This document shows, piece after piece, positions 25,509 through 34,300 of a stretch of DNA of 64,000 nt (positions are counted from its first letter, which is position 1; each line of letters begins with the position of its first letter). The position numbers and the translations under genes were made by a program. Source of the stretch: Flavobacteriaceae bacterium (GTDB lineage Bacteria; Bacteroidota; Bacteroidia; Flavobacteriales; Flavobacteriaceae); contig JAUXPJ010000017.1 of the NCBI GenBank assembly GCA_030683815.1, positions 1 through 64,000 on the forward strand, written 5' to 3'. The notes beneath the pieces were generated by a model that saw nothing but the letters and a program-made list of their open reading frames with translations, was not told where the DNA came from and did not search any database.

Positions 25509-26651
25509 TTAACAGATAACTTTGATCATATTTTTAACTACTTCAGCAATTTTTCTGGCTTCTGAAACAGATGAATTTATAATAGTAACATGCCCCATTT
25601 TACGGAATGGACGAGTTTGTTTTTTCCCGTAAATATGAGGAGTAACCCCATCAATTTTCATTATTTCATCCATATTTTGATAAATTACATCTCCAGAATA
25701 ACCCTCACTTCCAACCAAATTTACCATAATTCCTGCTAATTTACTATCAGTATTTCCTAAAGGAAGATTTAATATTGACCGAAGATGTTGCTCAAATTGA
25801 TTGGTATAGGAGGCCTCAATGCTGTAATGCCCACTGTTATGGGGTCTTGGAGCAACTTCATTAACTAATATCTGATTGTCATCAGTTAAAAACATTTCTA
25901 CAGCTAACAATCCAACATGTTGAAATGCTTCGGAAACTTGTAAAGCAATTTTTTGAGCTTTTTGAGCGATTTCATTAGAAATACGCGCCGGACAAATAAC
26001 ATATTCTACCTGATTGGCGTCCGAATGAAACTCCATTTCAACAACAGGATACGTTTTTATTTCCTTTTTTTGATTTCGAGCAATAATAACAGCCAATTCC
26101 ATTTTAAAAGGAATCATCTCTTCAATGATACATTCAACATCAGGTAAATGTGTTAAATCATGATGACTTTTAATTACTTTAACTCCCATTCCGTCATAAC
26201 CAAATTGAGCAGATTTCCATATAAACGGAAATATTTGAGTGTCATTTTTTAACTCATTTATTGATTTAAATCTTTTAAAACTGGCTGTTGGGATTTGGTG
26301 TTTTTTATAGAATTCTTTTTGTTTTCCTTTATGTTGGATGATTTCTAAAACATGAGGTTGTGGAAAAATTGTCAATCCTTCACTTTCAAGTTGATAAAGC
26401 GCATCAATATTGATATGTTCTATTTCAATCGTAAGCAAATCAACCGATTTTCCAAATTGATAAACCGTATCAAAATCCATTAAATCACCTTTTGTAAAAT
26501 GGTGTGCTGTCAAAGCACAAGGCGCATCAGCAGAAGGATCTAAAACAGCAGTAAAAATATCAAATTTTTGGGTTTCTGCAAGGAGCATTTTACCGAGTTG
26601 TCCACCTCCAAGGATTCCTAATTTAAATTGAGAAGAAAAGTAATTTTCCAC
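25509..26651 (-). CDS. purK: 5-(carboxyamino)imidazole ribonucleotide synthase
   Basis: A 380-residue ATP-grasp enzyme that carboxylates AIR with bicarbonate and ATP. Motifs: FKLGILGGGQLGKMLL at the N-terminus, FIWKSAQFGYDGMGVKVI, CIIEEMIPFKMELAVI and VNEVAPRPHNSGHYSIEA. The start codon is GTG at 26651; the next ATG would remove the nucleotide fold. A TACTTTTG box on the minus strand lies 15 bases upstream, so the message is almost leaderless. Confidence 0.96.
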   Translation of the reverse strand: MENYFSSQFKLGILGGGQLGKMLLAETQKFDIFTAVLDPSADAPCALTAHHFTKGDLMDFDTVYQFGKSVDLLTIEIEHINIDALYQLESEGLTIFPQPHVLEIIQHKGKQKEFYKKHQIPTASFKRFKSINELKNDTQIFPFIWKSAQFGYDGMGVKVIKSHHDLTHLPDVECIIEEMIPFKMELAVIIARNQKKEIKTYPVVEMEFHSDANQVEYVICPARISNEIAQKAQKIALQVSEAFQHVGLLAVEMFLTDDNQILVNEVAPRPHNSGHYSIEASYTNQFEQHLRSILNLPLGNTDSKLAGIMVNLVGSEGYSGDVIYQNMDEIMKIDGVTPHIYGKKQTRPFRKMGHVTIINSSVSEARKIAEVVKNMIKVIC

Positions 26652-26666
26652 AAGATTAGTTTAATG

Positions 26667-26674
26667 CAAAAGTA
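26667..26674 (-). promoter_or_regulatory. -7 box of purK-purE
   Basis: Minus-strand TACTTTTG matches TAnnTTTG exactly and lies 15 bases before the GTG start of purK. Confidence 0.6.
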
Positions 26675-26694
26675 CATATCTCATTTAAGTAAAT

Positions 26695-27123
26695 CTAAAA
26701 ATTAGTGATTTTTAATGTATTGGCATTGATTATCGTTACTTTATATTCTCTTGCTACATAATTGATGTTGGGAGTAAGTGGAGTTCCGTTTAAAATATTA
26801 AATTCACTTTGATCACAAGGACATTTCAATTTAAAACTTTGTTCAACTGTCATACGAGAACAAGCTGAAGGTAATAAATGAGGGCAACTTCTTTCATATG
26901 CTTTAAATGAATTTCCATTGACATTATAAATTACAATGCCTTTAATCCCACCGTTGGCATATGCCCAACCGCCTGATACTTGAATATTTATAAATTCAGG
27001 ATTGGATAGATTGATTGTTTCATTAACAAGCACATACGGCAATAAATTATTTTGATCGTCACTTTCGCAGTTTACAAGCATTAAAAAAAATAAAATGATT
27101 GGTTTAAATTTTTTCATCATCAT
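26695..27123 (-). CDS. Rieske-like lipoprotein with one ligand changed
   Basis: A 142-residue protein with a signal ending in a lipobox-like FLMLVNCES, then a small beta domain. The Rieske pattern is partly kept: first box SCPHLLPSACSR and second box KCPCDQSEFNILNGTP. In a normal second box a His follows (CPCHG); here Asp replaces it (CPCDQ), so a standard 2Cys-2His iron-sulfur cluster is doubtful. Start is the first of three consecutive Met codons. It is divergent from greA. Confidence 0.72.
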   Translation of the reverse strand: MMMKKFKPIILFFLMLVNCESDDQNNLLPYVLVNETINLSNPEFINIQVSGGWAYANGGIKGIVIYNVNGNSFKAYERSCPHLLPSACSRMTVEQSFKLKCPCDQSEFNILNGTPLTPNINYVAREYKVTIINANTLKITNF

Positions 27124-27149
27124 AAGTAAAATGTTCTTTTTATTCTATA

Positions 27150-27178
27150 TTGCAATTTACAATTAATTTGTATATTTG
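27150..27178 (+). promoter_or_regulatory. Promoter of greA
   Basis: TTG (27150-27152), 18 bases, TATATTTG (27171-27178): a complete Bacteroidetes promoter. Transcription should start near 27185, just before the leader hairpin. Confidence 0.8.
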
Positions 27179-27187
27179 TGAATGAGG

Positions 27188-27220
27188 TCTCAATCTGAAT
27201 TCATCAGAATTGAGATTTTT
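27188..27220 (+). terminator. Leader hairpin with T-run upstream of greA (possible attenuator)
   Basis: TCTCAATCTGA (27188-27198), loop ATTCA and TCAGAATTGAGA (27204-27215, one bulged A), then TTTTT. It looks like a factor-independent terminator but sits between the promoter and the greA start codon, 26 bases before the ATG. Confidence 0.7.
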
Positions 27221-27245
27221 GTATTTTAATAAAAAAGAATGAATT

Positions 27246-27719
27246 ATGAATAAAATAGCATATTATACGCCAGAAGGTTTTAAAAAACTAAAAGACGAAT
27301 TAGAATATTTTGAAAGTATTGAAAGACCAAAAGCTTCGCAAGCTATTGCTGATGCTCGAGATAAAGGTGATTTATCTGAAAATGCAGAATATGATGCGGC
27401 AAAAGAAGCTCAAGGAATGCTGGAATTGAAAATTTCAAAACTAAAAGAAATTGTTTCTACCGCAAGAATTATTGATGAAACTCAACTAGACACTTCTAAG
27501 GTTTTGGTTTTATCAACAGTGAAAATAAAAAATTTAGCGAATAAAATGGAACTGAGTTATAAGTTAGTTGCAGACTCTGAAGCTGATTTAAAACAAGGAA
27601 AACTTTCGGTTAATTCACCAATAGGAAAAGGATTATTGGGGAGTAAAATTGGTGATGTTATTGAAATTCAGGTGCCTAATGGAACTATGAATTTTGAAAT
27701 TTTAGATATTACCAGATAA
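27246..27719 (+). CDS. greA: Transcription elongation factor GreA
   Basis: A 157-residue protein of normal length. The N-terminal coiled coil carries the acidic tip (ARDKGDLSENAEYDAAKEAQ, about residues 38-57), which enters the RNA polymerase secondary channel and stimulates cleavage of backtracked RNA. The C-terminal FKBP-like domain ends LGSKIGDVIEIQVPNG. A HIT-protein gene follows after a terminator. Confidence 0.97.
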   Translation: MNKIAYYTPEGFKKLKDELEYFESIERPKASQAIADARDKGDLSENAEYDAAKEAQGMLELKISKLKEIVSTARIIDETQLDTSKVLVLSTVKIKNLANKMELSYKLVADSEADLKQGKLSVNSPIGKGLLGSKIGDVIEIQVPNGTMNFEILDITR

Positions 27720-27724
27720 ATTAG

Positions 27725-27749
27725 AAATCCCCATTATTGGGGATTTTTT
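27725..27749 (+). terminator. Terminator after greA
   Basis: AAATCCCC, loop ATTATT, GGGGATTT and a T-run, directly after the greA stop codon. Confidence 0.85.
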
Positions 27750-27765
27750 GTAAATACATCCAATT

Positions 27766-28155
27766 ATGAGTACTATTTTTACAAAAATTATCAATGGAGA
27801 AATTCCTTGCTATCAAATAGCAGAAGATGAAAATTTCTTAGCTTTTTTAGATATTAATCCAAATGCAAAAGGGCATACATTAGTGATTCCAAAAAAAGAA
27901 GAAAATAAGTTATTTGATTTAGATCAAGTTACCTATAACAGTTTGATGGAATTTTCAAGAAAAGTAGCTATTGCTATTGAAAAATCAATTCCTTGCAAGC
28001 GGGTTGGTTTGGCGGTAATTGGCTTAGAAGTGCCTCATGTGCACATACATTTGATTCCTTTAAATGAAATGGATGATATCCGTTTTACAAAAAAAGTGAA
28101 ATTAACTTCTGAAGAATTTATGGAGGTAGCTAAAAAAATTGCTTCAAATTTATAA
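27766..28155 (+). CDS. HIT-family nucleotide hydrolase
   Basis: A 129-residue histidine-triad protein with the active-site motif HVHIHLIP near residue 96-103 and the N-terminal TIFTKIINGEIPCYQIAED. HIT proteins of this Hint/HinT type cleave AMP-amidates or related nucleotides. The stop codon overlaps the stop of the convergent histidine kinase gene by 6 bases. Confidence 0.93.
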   Translation: MSTIFTKIINGEIPCYQIAEDENFLAFLDINPNAKGHTLVIPKKEENKLFDLDQVTYNSLMEFSRKVAIAIEKSIPCKRVGLAVIGLEVPHVHIHLIPLNEMDDIRFTKKVKLTSEEFMEVAKKIASNL

Positions 28156-29310
28156 TTTGTTTGATTTTTTGAGTGAAATTCCAAAAGTGGTGCCAACACC
28201 CATTTCAGATTCTTTGATAAAGATTTTCCCCTTGTGGTAATCTTCTATAATTCGTTTTGAAAGTGATAAACCCAATCCCCAACCGCGTTTTTTAGTGGTA
28301 AATCCGGGAGAAAATATTTTTTTTTGGAGTTTATAAGGAATTCCTTTGCCATTATCTTTGATAAAAACGGTAATTATATCATCACTTTCTTTAAATGTAA
28401 TCAAGATTTTACCCCGTCCACTCATGGCATCCAAAGCATTTTTAACAATATTTTCTACAACCCAATTATATAATGGAATATTTAACTTGACGTTAATTGG
28501 ATGATTAATTTTTTCAAATTGAAAATCTATTTGTTTTGACCATCTTGTTTGCAGATATATAAAAGATTTTTCGGTAATACTTATAATGTCTGTTTCGGTT
28601 AAAGAAGGAATAGAGCCAATTTTAGAAAAACGATCAGTTATTTCATGTAACCTATGAATATCTTTTTCAATTTCAATCAAAATATCATCTTTAACATTTT
28701 CTGATTTTAAAATTTCTAACCAACCCATCAAAGATGAAAGTGGCGTGCCAATTTGATGTGCCGTTTCTTTGGCCATGCCGGTCCATAATTTATTTTGTTC
28801 AGCTGTTTTATTCGATCTAAAAAAAAGATAAATTACGGTACTGAAAAGCACTAAAATCAAGATTAAAGTTATGGGATAATAACTGAGTTTATTGAGTAGA
28901 TCTGAATTTCGGTAATAAATATAGCTTTGTTTATTTTGATAAAAATTGATAATGATAGGGTCATTTTCTTTTTTCATCAAAGCAAGCTGTTTTTTTAAAT
29001 AGCTCGGTTCTTTCACTTTTAATGAATCTAAATTCTGAAAACTTTCAATCTCACCAAACTGATTGACCAATATCATCGGGATGTTGGTGTTAGTAGAAAT
29101 AACGGTTAAAGGCAATTGAACATCAGCATCTAAATCTGTGTTGATGGCTAGTTCGCGTTGTGCAGCAGCCAAAATCATCATTTTAGTGCGTTCTTCCGTC
29201 TTGAATTCCTGAAAAAAGATGTAGGTATTCCATAAGATTAAGGAAACAATTAAAAATGAAATAAAAATTAAAGTAAATTGGATTGACTTTTTGAGAGAAG
29301 AAAATACCAT
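28150..29310 (-). CDS. Sensor histidine kinase
   Basis: A 386-residue membrane kinase with two transmembrane segments (about 12-34 and 140-160) around a 100-residue extracytoplasmic sensor, then HisKA and HATPase domains. The phospho-acceptor His is in ETAHQIGTPLSSLMGW, near residue 186. ATP-binding boxes are NIVKNALDAMSGRG (N), DNGKGIPYKLQ (G1) and KKRGWGLGLSLSKRI (G2). It has no HAMP domain between TM2 and the H-box. No response regulator gene lies next to it, so it is an orphan within this window. Confidence 0.93.
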   Translation of the reverse strand: MVFSSLKKSIQFTLIFISFLIVSLILWNTYIFFQEFKTEERTKMMILAAAQRELAINTDLDADVQLPLTVISTNTNIPMILVNQFGEIESFQNLDSLKVKEPSYLKKQLALMKKENDPIIINFYQNKQSYIYYRNSDLLNKLSYYPITLILILVLFSTVIYLFFRSNKTAEQNKLWTGMAKETAHQIGTPLSSLMGWLEILKSENVKDDILIEIEKDIHRLHEITDRFSKIGSIPSLTETDIISITEKSFIYLQTRWSKQIDFQFEKINHPINVKLNIPLYNWVVENIVKNALDAMSGRGKILITFKESDDIITVFIKDNGKGIPYKLQKKIFSPGFTTKKRGWGLGLSLSKRIIEDYHKGKIFIKESEMGVGTTFGISLKKSNKL

Positions 29311-29357
29311 AATGTTTTCTTAAAATGTTTTAATTTTATTACAATTAAAATTGATGT

Positions 29358-29365
29358 TATCTTTG
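29358..29365 (+). promoter_or_regulatory. -7 box upstream of the DUF3127 gene
   Basis: TATCTTTG matches TAnnTTTG and lies 104 bases before the ATG at 29470. Confidence 0.5.
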
Positions 29366-29469
29366 TAAACGATTTGTAAAAATAAATCGGATTAAAGATA
29401 GGTAAATTTCAATTATTTTAATACTTTAAACCAATTCGAATCATAATCAAGAATAAATAATAGAACAAA

Positions 29470-29838
29470 ATGGAAATTACAGGAACAATTAAAAAAATTG
29501 ATGAAGCCAAAACATTTGGTGCGGGATTTAAAAAAAGAGAATTAGTTTTAACTACCGATGAGCAATATCCGCAGTCTTTATTGGTAGAATTTACGCAAGA
29601 TAAATGCGATTTATTAAACAATTATACTGCCGGTGAATCAGTTAAAATAAGTATTAATTTAAGAGGGAGAGAGTGGGTAAGTCCGCAAAATGAAACCAAG
29701 TATTTTAACTCAATTCAAGGATGGAGAATTGAAAAAATGAATAGCGAATCAACGCCGCCAGCAATTGATTCTGTTCAAGCGTTTGAAACAACTACTGATT
29801 TTAATGTGGAAGAAGACGAAGACGATTTGCCATTTTAA
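29470..29838 (+). CDS. DUF3127 protein with an SSB-like acidic tail
   Basis: A 122-residue OB-fold-like protein (MEITGTIKKIDEAKTFGAGFKKRELVL..., quoted in part) followed by a disordered linker and the acidic C-terminus EEDEDDLPF. The ending resembles the DDDIPF tip of single-stranded DNA-binding proteins, which recruits repair and replication enzymes. DUF3127 proteins are found in Bacteroidetes. The gene is followed after 25 bases by aat. Confidence 0.85.
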   Translation: MEITGTIKKIDEAKTFGAGFKKRELVLTTDEQYPQSLLVEFTQDKCDLLNNYTAGESVKISINLRGREWVSPQNETKYFNSIQGWRIEKMNSESTPPAIDSVQAFETTTDFNVEEDEDDLPF

Positions 29839-29863
29839 CCAATAATGGGTTAAGAATTAAATA

Positions 29864-30496
29864 ATGTATATTGTTACAGATAAATTATATTTTCCACCGG
29901 TTGAAACTGCTGATAAATTTGGAATAGTTGCAGTTGGCGGTGATTTATCTGTAGATAGATTAATTTTAGCTTATAAAAGCGGTATTTTTCCTTGGTATGC
30001 TGATGATGAGCCAATTATTTGGTACAGTTTAGACCCTAGAATGGTGTTGTTTTTAAATGAGTTTAAAATATCCAAAAGTTTGAAAAGTTTGCTGAAAAAA
30101 GGAATTTATACGGTAACTTTCAATCAAAATTTTGAAGAAGTTATCCATCATTGTAAAAATATGGAACGCCCAAAGCAACTAAATACTTGGATAACTAATG
30201 AGATGAAACAAGCGTATATTGAATTTCACAAAGCCGGTTTTGCAAAATCTGTTGAAGTTTGGAAAGGAGATGAATTGGTTGGCGGTTTATACGGTGTAGA
30301 TTTAGGCAACATATTTTGCGGTGAAAGTATGTTTAGCAAAGAGCCAAATGCTTCTAAAATTGCTTTGGTTTTTTTGGTCGAAAAGCTGAAAAATGAAAAT
30401 TATCAATTAATAGATTGTCAGATGTACACCGATTATTTAGCGAGTTTCGGAGCGAGAGAAATTCCGAGAAATGAATTTATCAATTATCTGAAATAG
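29864..30496 (+). CDS. aat: Leucyl/phenylalanyl-tRNA-protein transferase
   Basis: A 210-residue enzyme that adds Leu or Phe to the N-terminus of proteins that begin with Arg or Lys, marking them for ClpS/ClpAP degradation. Conserved stretches are FPWYADDEPIIWYSLDPRMV (about 42-61), NTWITNEMKQAY, GGLYGVDLGNIFCGESMFS and DCQMYTDYLASFGA. Length is usual for the Bacteroidetes form. Confidence 0.96.
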   Translation: MYIVTDKLYFPPVETADKFGIVAVGGDLSVDRLILAYKSGIFPWYADDEPIIWYSLDPRMVLFLNEFKISKSLKSLLKKGIYTVTFNQNFEEVIHHCKNMERPKQLNTWITNEMKQAYIEFHKAGFAKSVEVWKGDELVGGLYGVDLGNIFCGESMFSKEPNASKIALVFLVEKLKNENYQLIDCQMYTDYLASFGAREIPRNEFINYLK

Positions 30497-30519
30497 AATT
30501 GAGTATTTAGAATAATTCA

Positions 30520-30625
30520 CGTCAGTTTGAGTGTTCCGATTTATCGGAATGTATCGAAAACAAGTGAATTATTTAAAAATAGCTTCTCGATACTGTTTTT
30601 CTTTGAAAAACAACTCGAAGTGACG
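30520..30625. repeat. Palindromic intergenic element (REP-like)
   Basis: Outer arms CGTCAGTTTGAGTGTT and AACTCGAAGTGACG are imperfect inverted copies, with inner TATCGAAAAC and TTCTCGATA pieces and the palindrome TTCCGATTTATCGGAA. The whole could fold into a long branched hairpin. It resembles short intergenic repeats widespread in Flavobacterium genomes, though I see only this copy here. Confidence 0.65.
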
Positions 30626-30709
30626 ACATTCAAGAAATTGATGCGATTTGTTGAACTCAGGTTTAAATCAGTAAATCTTTAGTATTTTTAATCGATTAAA
30701 ATCATCAAA

Positions 30710-31036
30710 ATGGATATCAAAAATGCACAAATTATTGTTGACGAGTGGATTAAAAACCACGGAGTCCGCTATTTTAATGAGTTGACCAATATGGCGCAAT
30801 TAACCGAAGAAGTGGGTGAAGTTGCCAGAATTATTGCCCGTCGTTATGGAGAACAAAGCGAAAAAGAAAGCGATAAATCTAAAGATCTGGGCGAAGAATT
30901 AGCCGATGTGGTTTTTGTGGTTTTGTGTTTAGCCAATCAAACCGGAGTTGATTTACAAGCTGCTTTTGATAAAAAAATGGATGTTAAAACAAAACGCGAT
31001 CACGATCGACATCAAAATAATCAAAAATTAAAATAA
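30710..31036 (+). CDS. MazG-like nucleotide pyrophosphohydrolase
   Basis: A 108-residue all-helical NTP pyrophosphatase. The metal-binding motif ExxE is in LTEEVGEVARIIARR and the second half in DLGEELADVVFVVLCLAN. It likely hydrolyses non-standard or surplus nucleoside triphosphates. The following small membrane gene starts 2 bases after the stop. Confidence 0.9.
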   Translation: MDIKNAQIIVDEWIKNHGVRYFNELTNMAQLTEEVGEVARIIARRYGEQSEKESDKSKDLGEELADVVFVVLCLANQTGVDLQAAFDKKMDVKTKRDHDRHQNNQKLK

Positions 31037-31037
31037 A

Positions 31038-31295
31038 ATGAAAAAGACTAAAATATTGCCTTCTTTTTGGAGTCTAGTTATTAGATTTTCAGTCATTTTT
31101 CTTATCGTTGTAATGGCGATTGAAATGATTTTTGAATTATTTAAATCAGGAAATCTCAATGCTGTTGTCCATAGTTTTGATGATTATACCTGGCTCACTT
31201 ATATCCTCATTAAATTAGTAATAGCCATAGTGTACGGTATTTTTATGGCGTATATAACCCGCAGAAAATTAGCAAAACAAAAAAAAAGAGGTTAA
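31038..31295 (+). CDS. Small two-helix membrane protein, unknown
   Basis: An 85-residue protein with two membrane segments, about residues 12-31 and 55-75, and a basic tail ending RRKLAKQKKRG. No recognised domain. It is adjacent to the MazG-like gene and probably in the same transcript. Confidence 0.55.
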   Translation: MKKTKILPSFWSLVIRFSVIFLIVVMAIEMIFELFKSGNLNAVVHSFDDYTWLTYILIKLVIAIVYGIFMAYITRRKLAKQKKRG

Positions 31296-31311
31296 AAAAT
31301 CCTATCCCCAG

Positions 31312-31330
31312 CCCTTTCCGAAGGAAAGGG
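31312..31330. repeat. Short perfect palindrome (REP-like)
   Basis: CCCTTTCC, three bases, GGAAAGGG, set in CCTATCCCCAG and AGCAAAGGAA. This type of C/G-rich intergenic palindrome recurs in Flavobacterium genomes. Confidence 0.55.
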
Positions 31331-31342
31331 AGCAAAGGAATA

Positions 31343-31370
31343 AAAAAAAGAGGTTTTGCCCGCTTTTTTG
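31343..31370. terminator. Weak bidirectional terminator
   Basis: An A-run, GAGG, TTTTG, CCCGC and a T-run form an imperfect hairpin between the convergent membrane protein and BNR protein genes. Confidence 0.4.
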
Positions 31371-31371
31371 T

Positions 31372-34300
31372 TTATTTTGCTTGAATAAAATCGACTTCAC
31401 TTTGCTTAATTAATAGATTCAGTTCTTTCAAATCTGTGGTAAAAAGTTGATTCATTTTGATTAATTGCGCATCAATCAACTCAAAAATTTCATTTTTATA
31501 AACCAACATTTGATTGGTGGGTTTATAATCGCCAACAGAAATTAAAGCATTTAAATGGGCTAGTTTATTGTTGAGTTTGATAGGAAAATTTAACGGGTCT
31601 TGCGAACTTTTACTTTTTGTTTGATACAATTCATTTTCAATAACAATCATTGTATCTTCTAATTTTTTTATTTTTTCGATGATTGATTTATGTTGTTCTT
31701 CCTTACCAATAAGCGTCTTTAGATGTTTCAATTGCTCACGAACTTTCGCTACTTGTTTTAAAGTTTTGTGAATTTCAGTAATTTTTTCCTGAACACTTAA
31801 GGTAAAATCAAATTGTTGTTGTAAATCGAAAAAAGAACTGGTAATCCGTGGATCTTTCAGAATTTCAAAAGTTTGTTCTTCAATTAGAATATTATTTTTA
31901 GAAAGAGTTACTTTGTAGGAACCAGGAAGTGCAGTTGGTCCATTTAAAGAAGCCCACCACAATATCATTCCATCCACTTTTTCAGCATCCGGATAACGCA
32001 TATTCCAATTAAATAAGTTGGCACCTTTCTTCAATTCCAATTTTTCAACATTCTTTTCTTTGTCTGGTTTTGATGAAAATTCCTTGATTAATTTTCCGTT
32101 ATTATCATAAAAAGACAATGAATAATGATCTTTTGAAAGGGTGTCTTTCACAAAAAAGTGAACCATAACACCGCCTTTATGATTTTCACCTTCGGTTTTT
32201 GAAATACTTCTTGAACTGCCTTTCATCCGATAACTATTTTGCGGTTTATAAAGTATGACATCGGCAGTTATTTTTTCTGAAGACAATTGTCTTAGAGGTG
32301 TTAAATCATCGATTATCCAAAAAGCCCGACCTTGGGTTGCAGCAATTAAATGATCTCCTTTTATGGCTAAATCGGTAATGGGAACAATGGGTAAATTTAA
32401 CTGAAATGCTTTCCAATTTTCACCATCATCAAAACTGATAAATATGCCTTTTTCAGTTCCAGCGTATAAAAGTCCTTTTTGTTGCGTATCAACTCTTAAA
32501 GCTCTCGTAAAATATTCGTTTGGAATTCCGTTGGTAATTAATTTCCAAGTTTTACCATAATCGGTAGTTTTGTAAATATATGGTTTATAATCGCCTAATT
32601 TATAGCGGGTTCCAACAATATATACACTTCCTTTTTCTGATGGATGCACTTCAATGCAATTAATCATCATCCATTCCGGCATCAATTTAGGCGTCACATT
32701 TTGCCAACTTTTTCCGTTATCTTTAGTAATATGAATTAATCCATCATCAGAACCTGTCCAAATAAGACCTTCTTCCAAAGGAGATTCAGTAGTGGCAAAA
32801 ATAGTTCCGTAGTATTCAACACTCGTATTATCTTTAGTGATTGGGCCACCGGATGATTTAAGTGTATTGGGATCATTTCTGGTTAAATCGGGAGAAATAG
32901 TTTCAAAAGTGTGCCCTTCATCAAAAGAAACATGAACATGATTAGAGGTTGTGTATAATTTTTTTGGTTGATGAGGTGAAAAGAAAATAGGAAAATTCCA
33001 TTGAAAACGATATTTAGAATTTTCAGCGCCGTGTCCCATCGGATTATCCGGCCAAACATTAATGGCGCGCACTTCTTTAGTTTGATGATTTACACGCGTT
33101 AAAAATCCACCATAACTTCCGCCGTAAACGATATCATTATTTAATGGATCAACAGCAATATGAGCACTTTCTCCACCTGCTGTATCTTCCCAGTCGCGTT
33201 CTGATATACTATTTCCATCGGTTCGATGTAAGATTCTTACCGTTGAATTATCTTGTTGAGCACCATAAATTCGATATGGGAAATGATTATCTGTAACAAC
33301 ACGATAAAATTGTCCGGTAGGTTGATTGTGGTAGGTTGTCCAATTTTCACCACCATCAAAACTCACTTGAGCGCCACCATCATCGGCGATAATCATCCGT
33401 TGATTGTCTTCTGGAGCGATCCATAAATCATGATGATCTCCATGAGGGGCATTGAAACTTTTGAATGTTTTTCCTCCATCGGTAGATTTATGATAATTGA
33501 CATTAACCACATAAACAATGTTTTCATCTTGAGAATCTGCATAAATTCTGGTATAATACCAGGCGCGTTGCCGTAATGCTCTGTCACTATTGAATAGTTT
33601 CCAATTTTTTCCGGCATCAACAGATTTATAAACGCCTCCATTTTCATTTTCAATTAAAGCATAAACGATATCTGAATTTTTAGGAGAAACTGTTACGCCG
33701 GAAATTCCCCAAATACCTTTCGGAAGTCCGTTATTCTTAGAAATATTTATCCAAGTTTCACCTTCATCCGTACTTTTCCATAAAGATGAACCATCACCGC
33801 CACTTTCTAAACTATATGGTGTACGACGAATTTTCCAAGTAGTTGCATATAAAATTCTAGTATTATTGGGATCAATAATTAAGTCAATTGCTCCTGCATC
33901 AGCAGTAGAAAAAAGTACTTTTCGCCAATTTTTTCCTCCGTCCGATGATTTATAAATGCCCCTTTCATCGGATGATTTATATAAATCACCTAAAACTGCC
34001 GCGTAAACAATATCTGAATTTTTAGGATGAATACGAACTCTTGGTATATGTCGAGAATTTAGTAATCCGATAGAAGTCCAGCTTTTCCCACCATCAACAG
34101 TTTTCCACATGCCATCTCCTGATGAAACATTTCCTCTCACTGTTTTTTCGCCCATACCAACATAAATTACGTTAGGGTCAGATTCGCTCACGGCAACAGC
34201 TCCAACCGATCCCCCAAAAAATCCATCTGAAATATTTTGCCAGGTATTTCCTGCGTCAGTGGTTTTCCAAACGCCACCACCTGTTGAACCAAAGTAAAAT

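Noticed and set aside
27124-27149. Promoter search for the Rieske-like gene
   Set aside because: No convincing TAnnTTTG box on the minus strand in the divergent gap.
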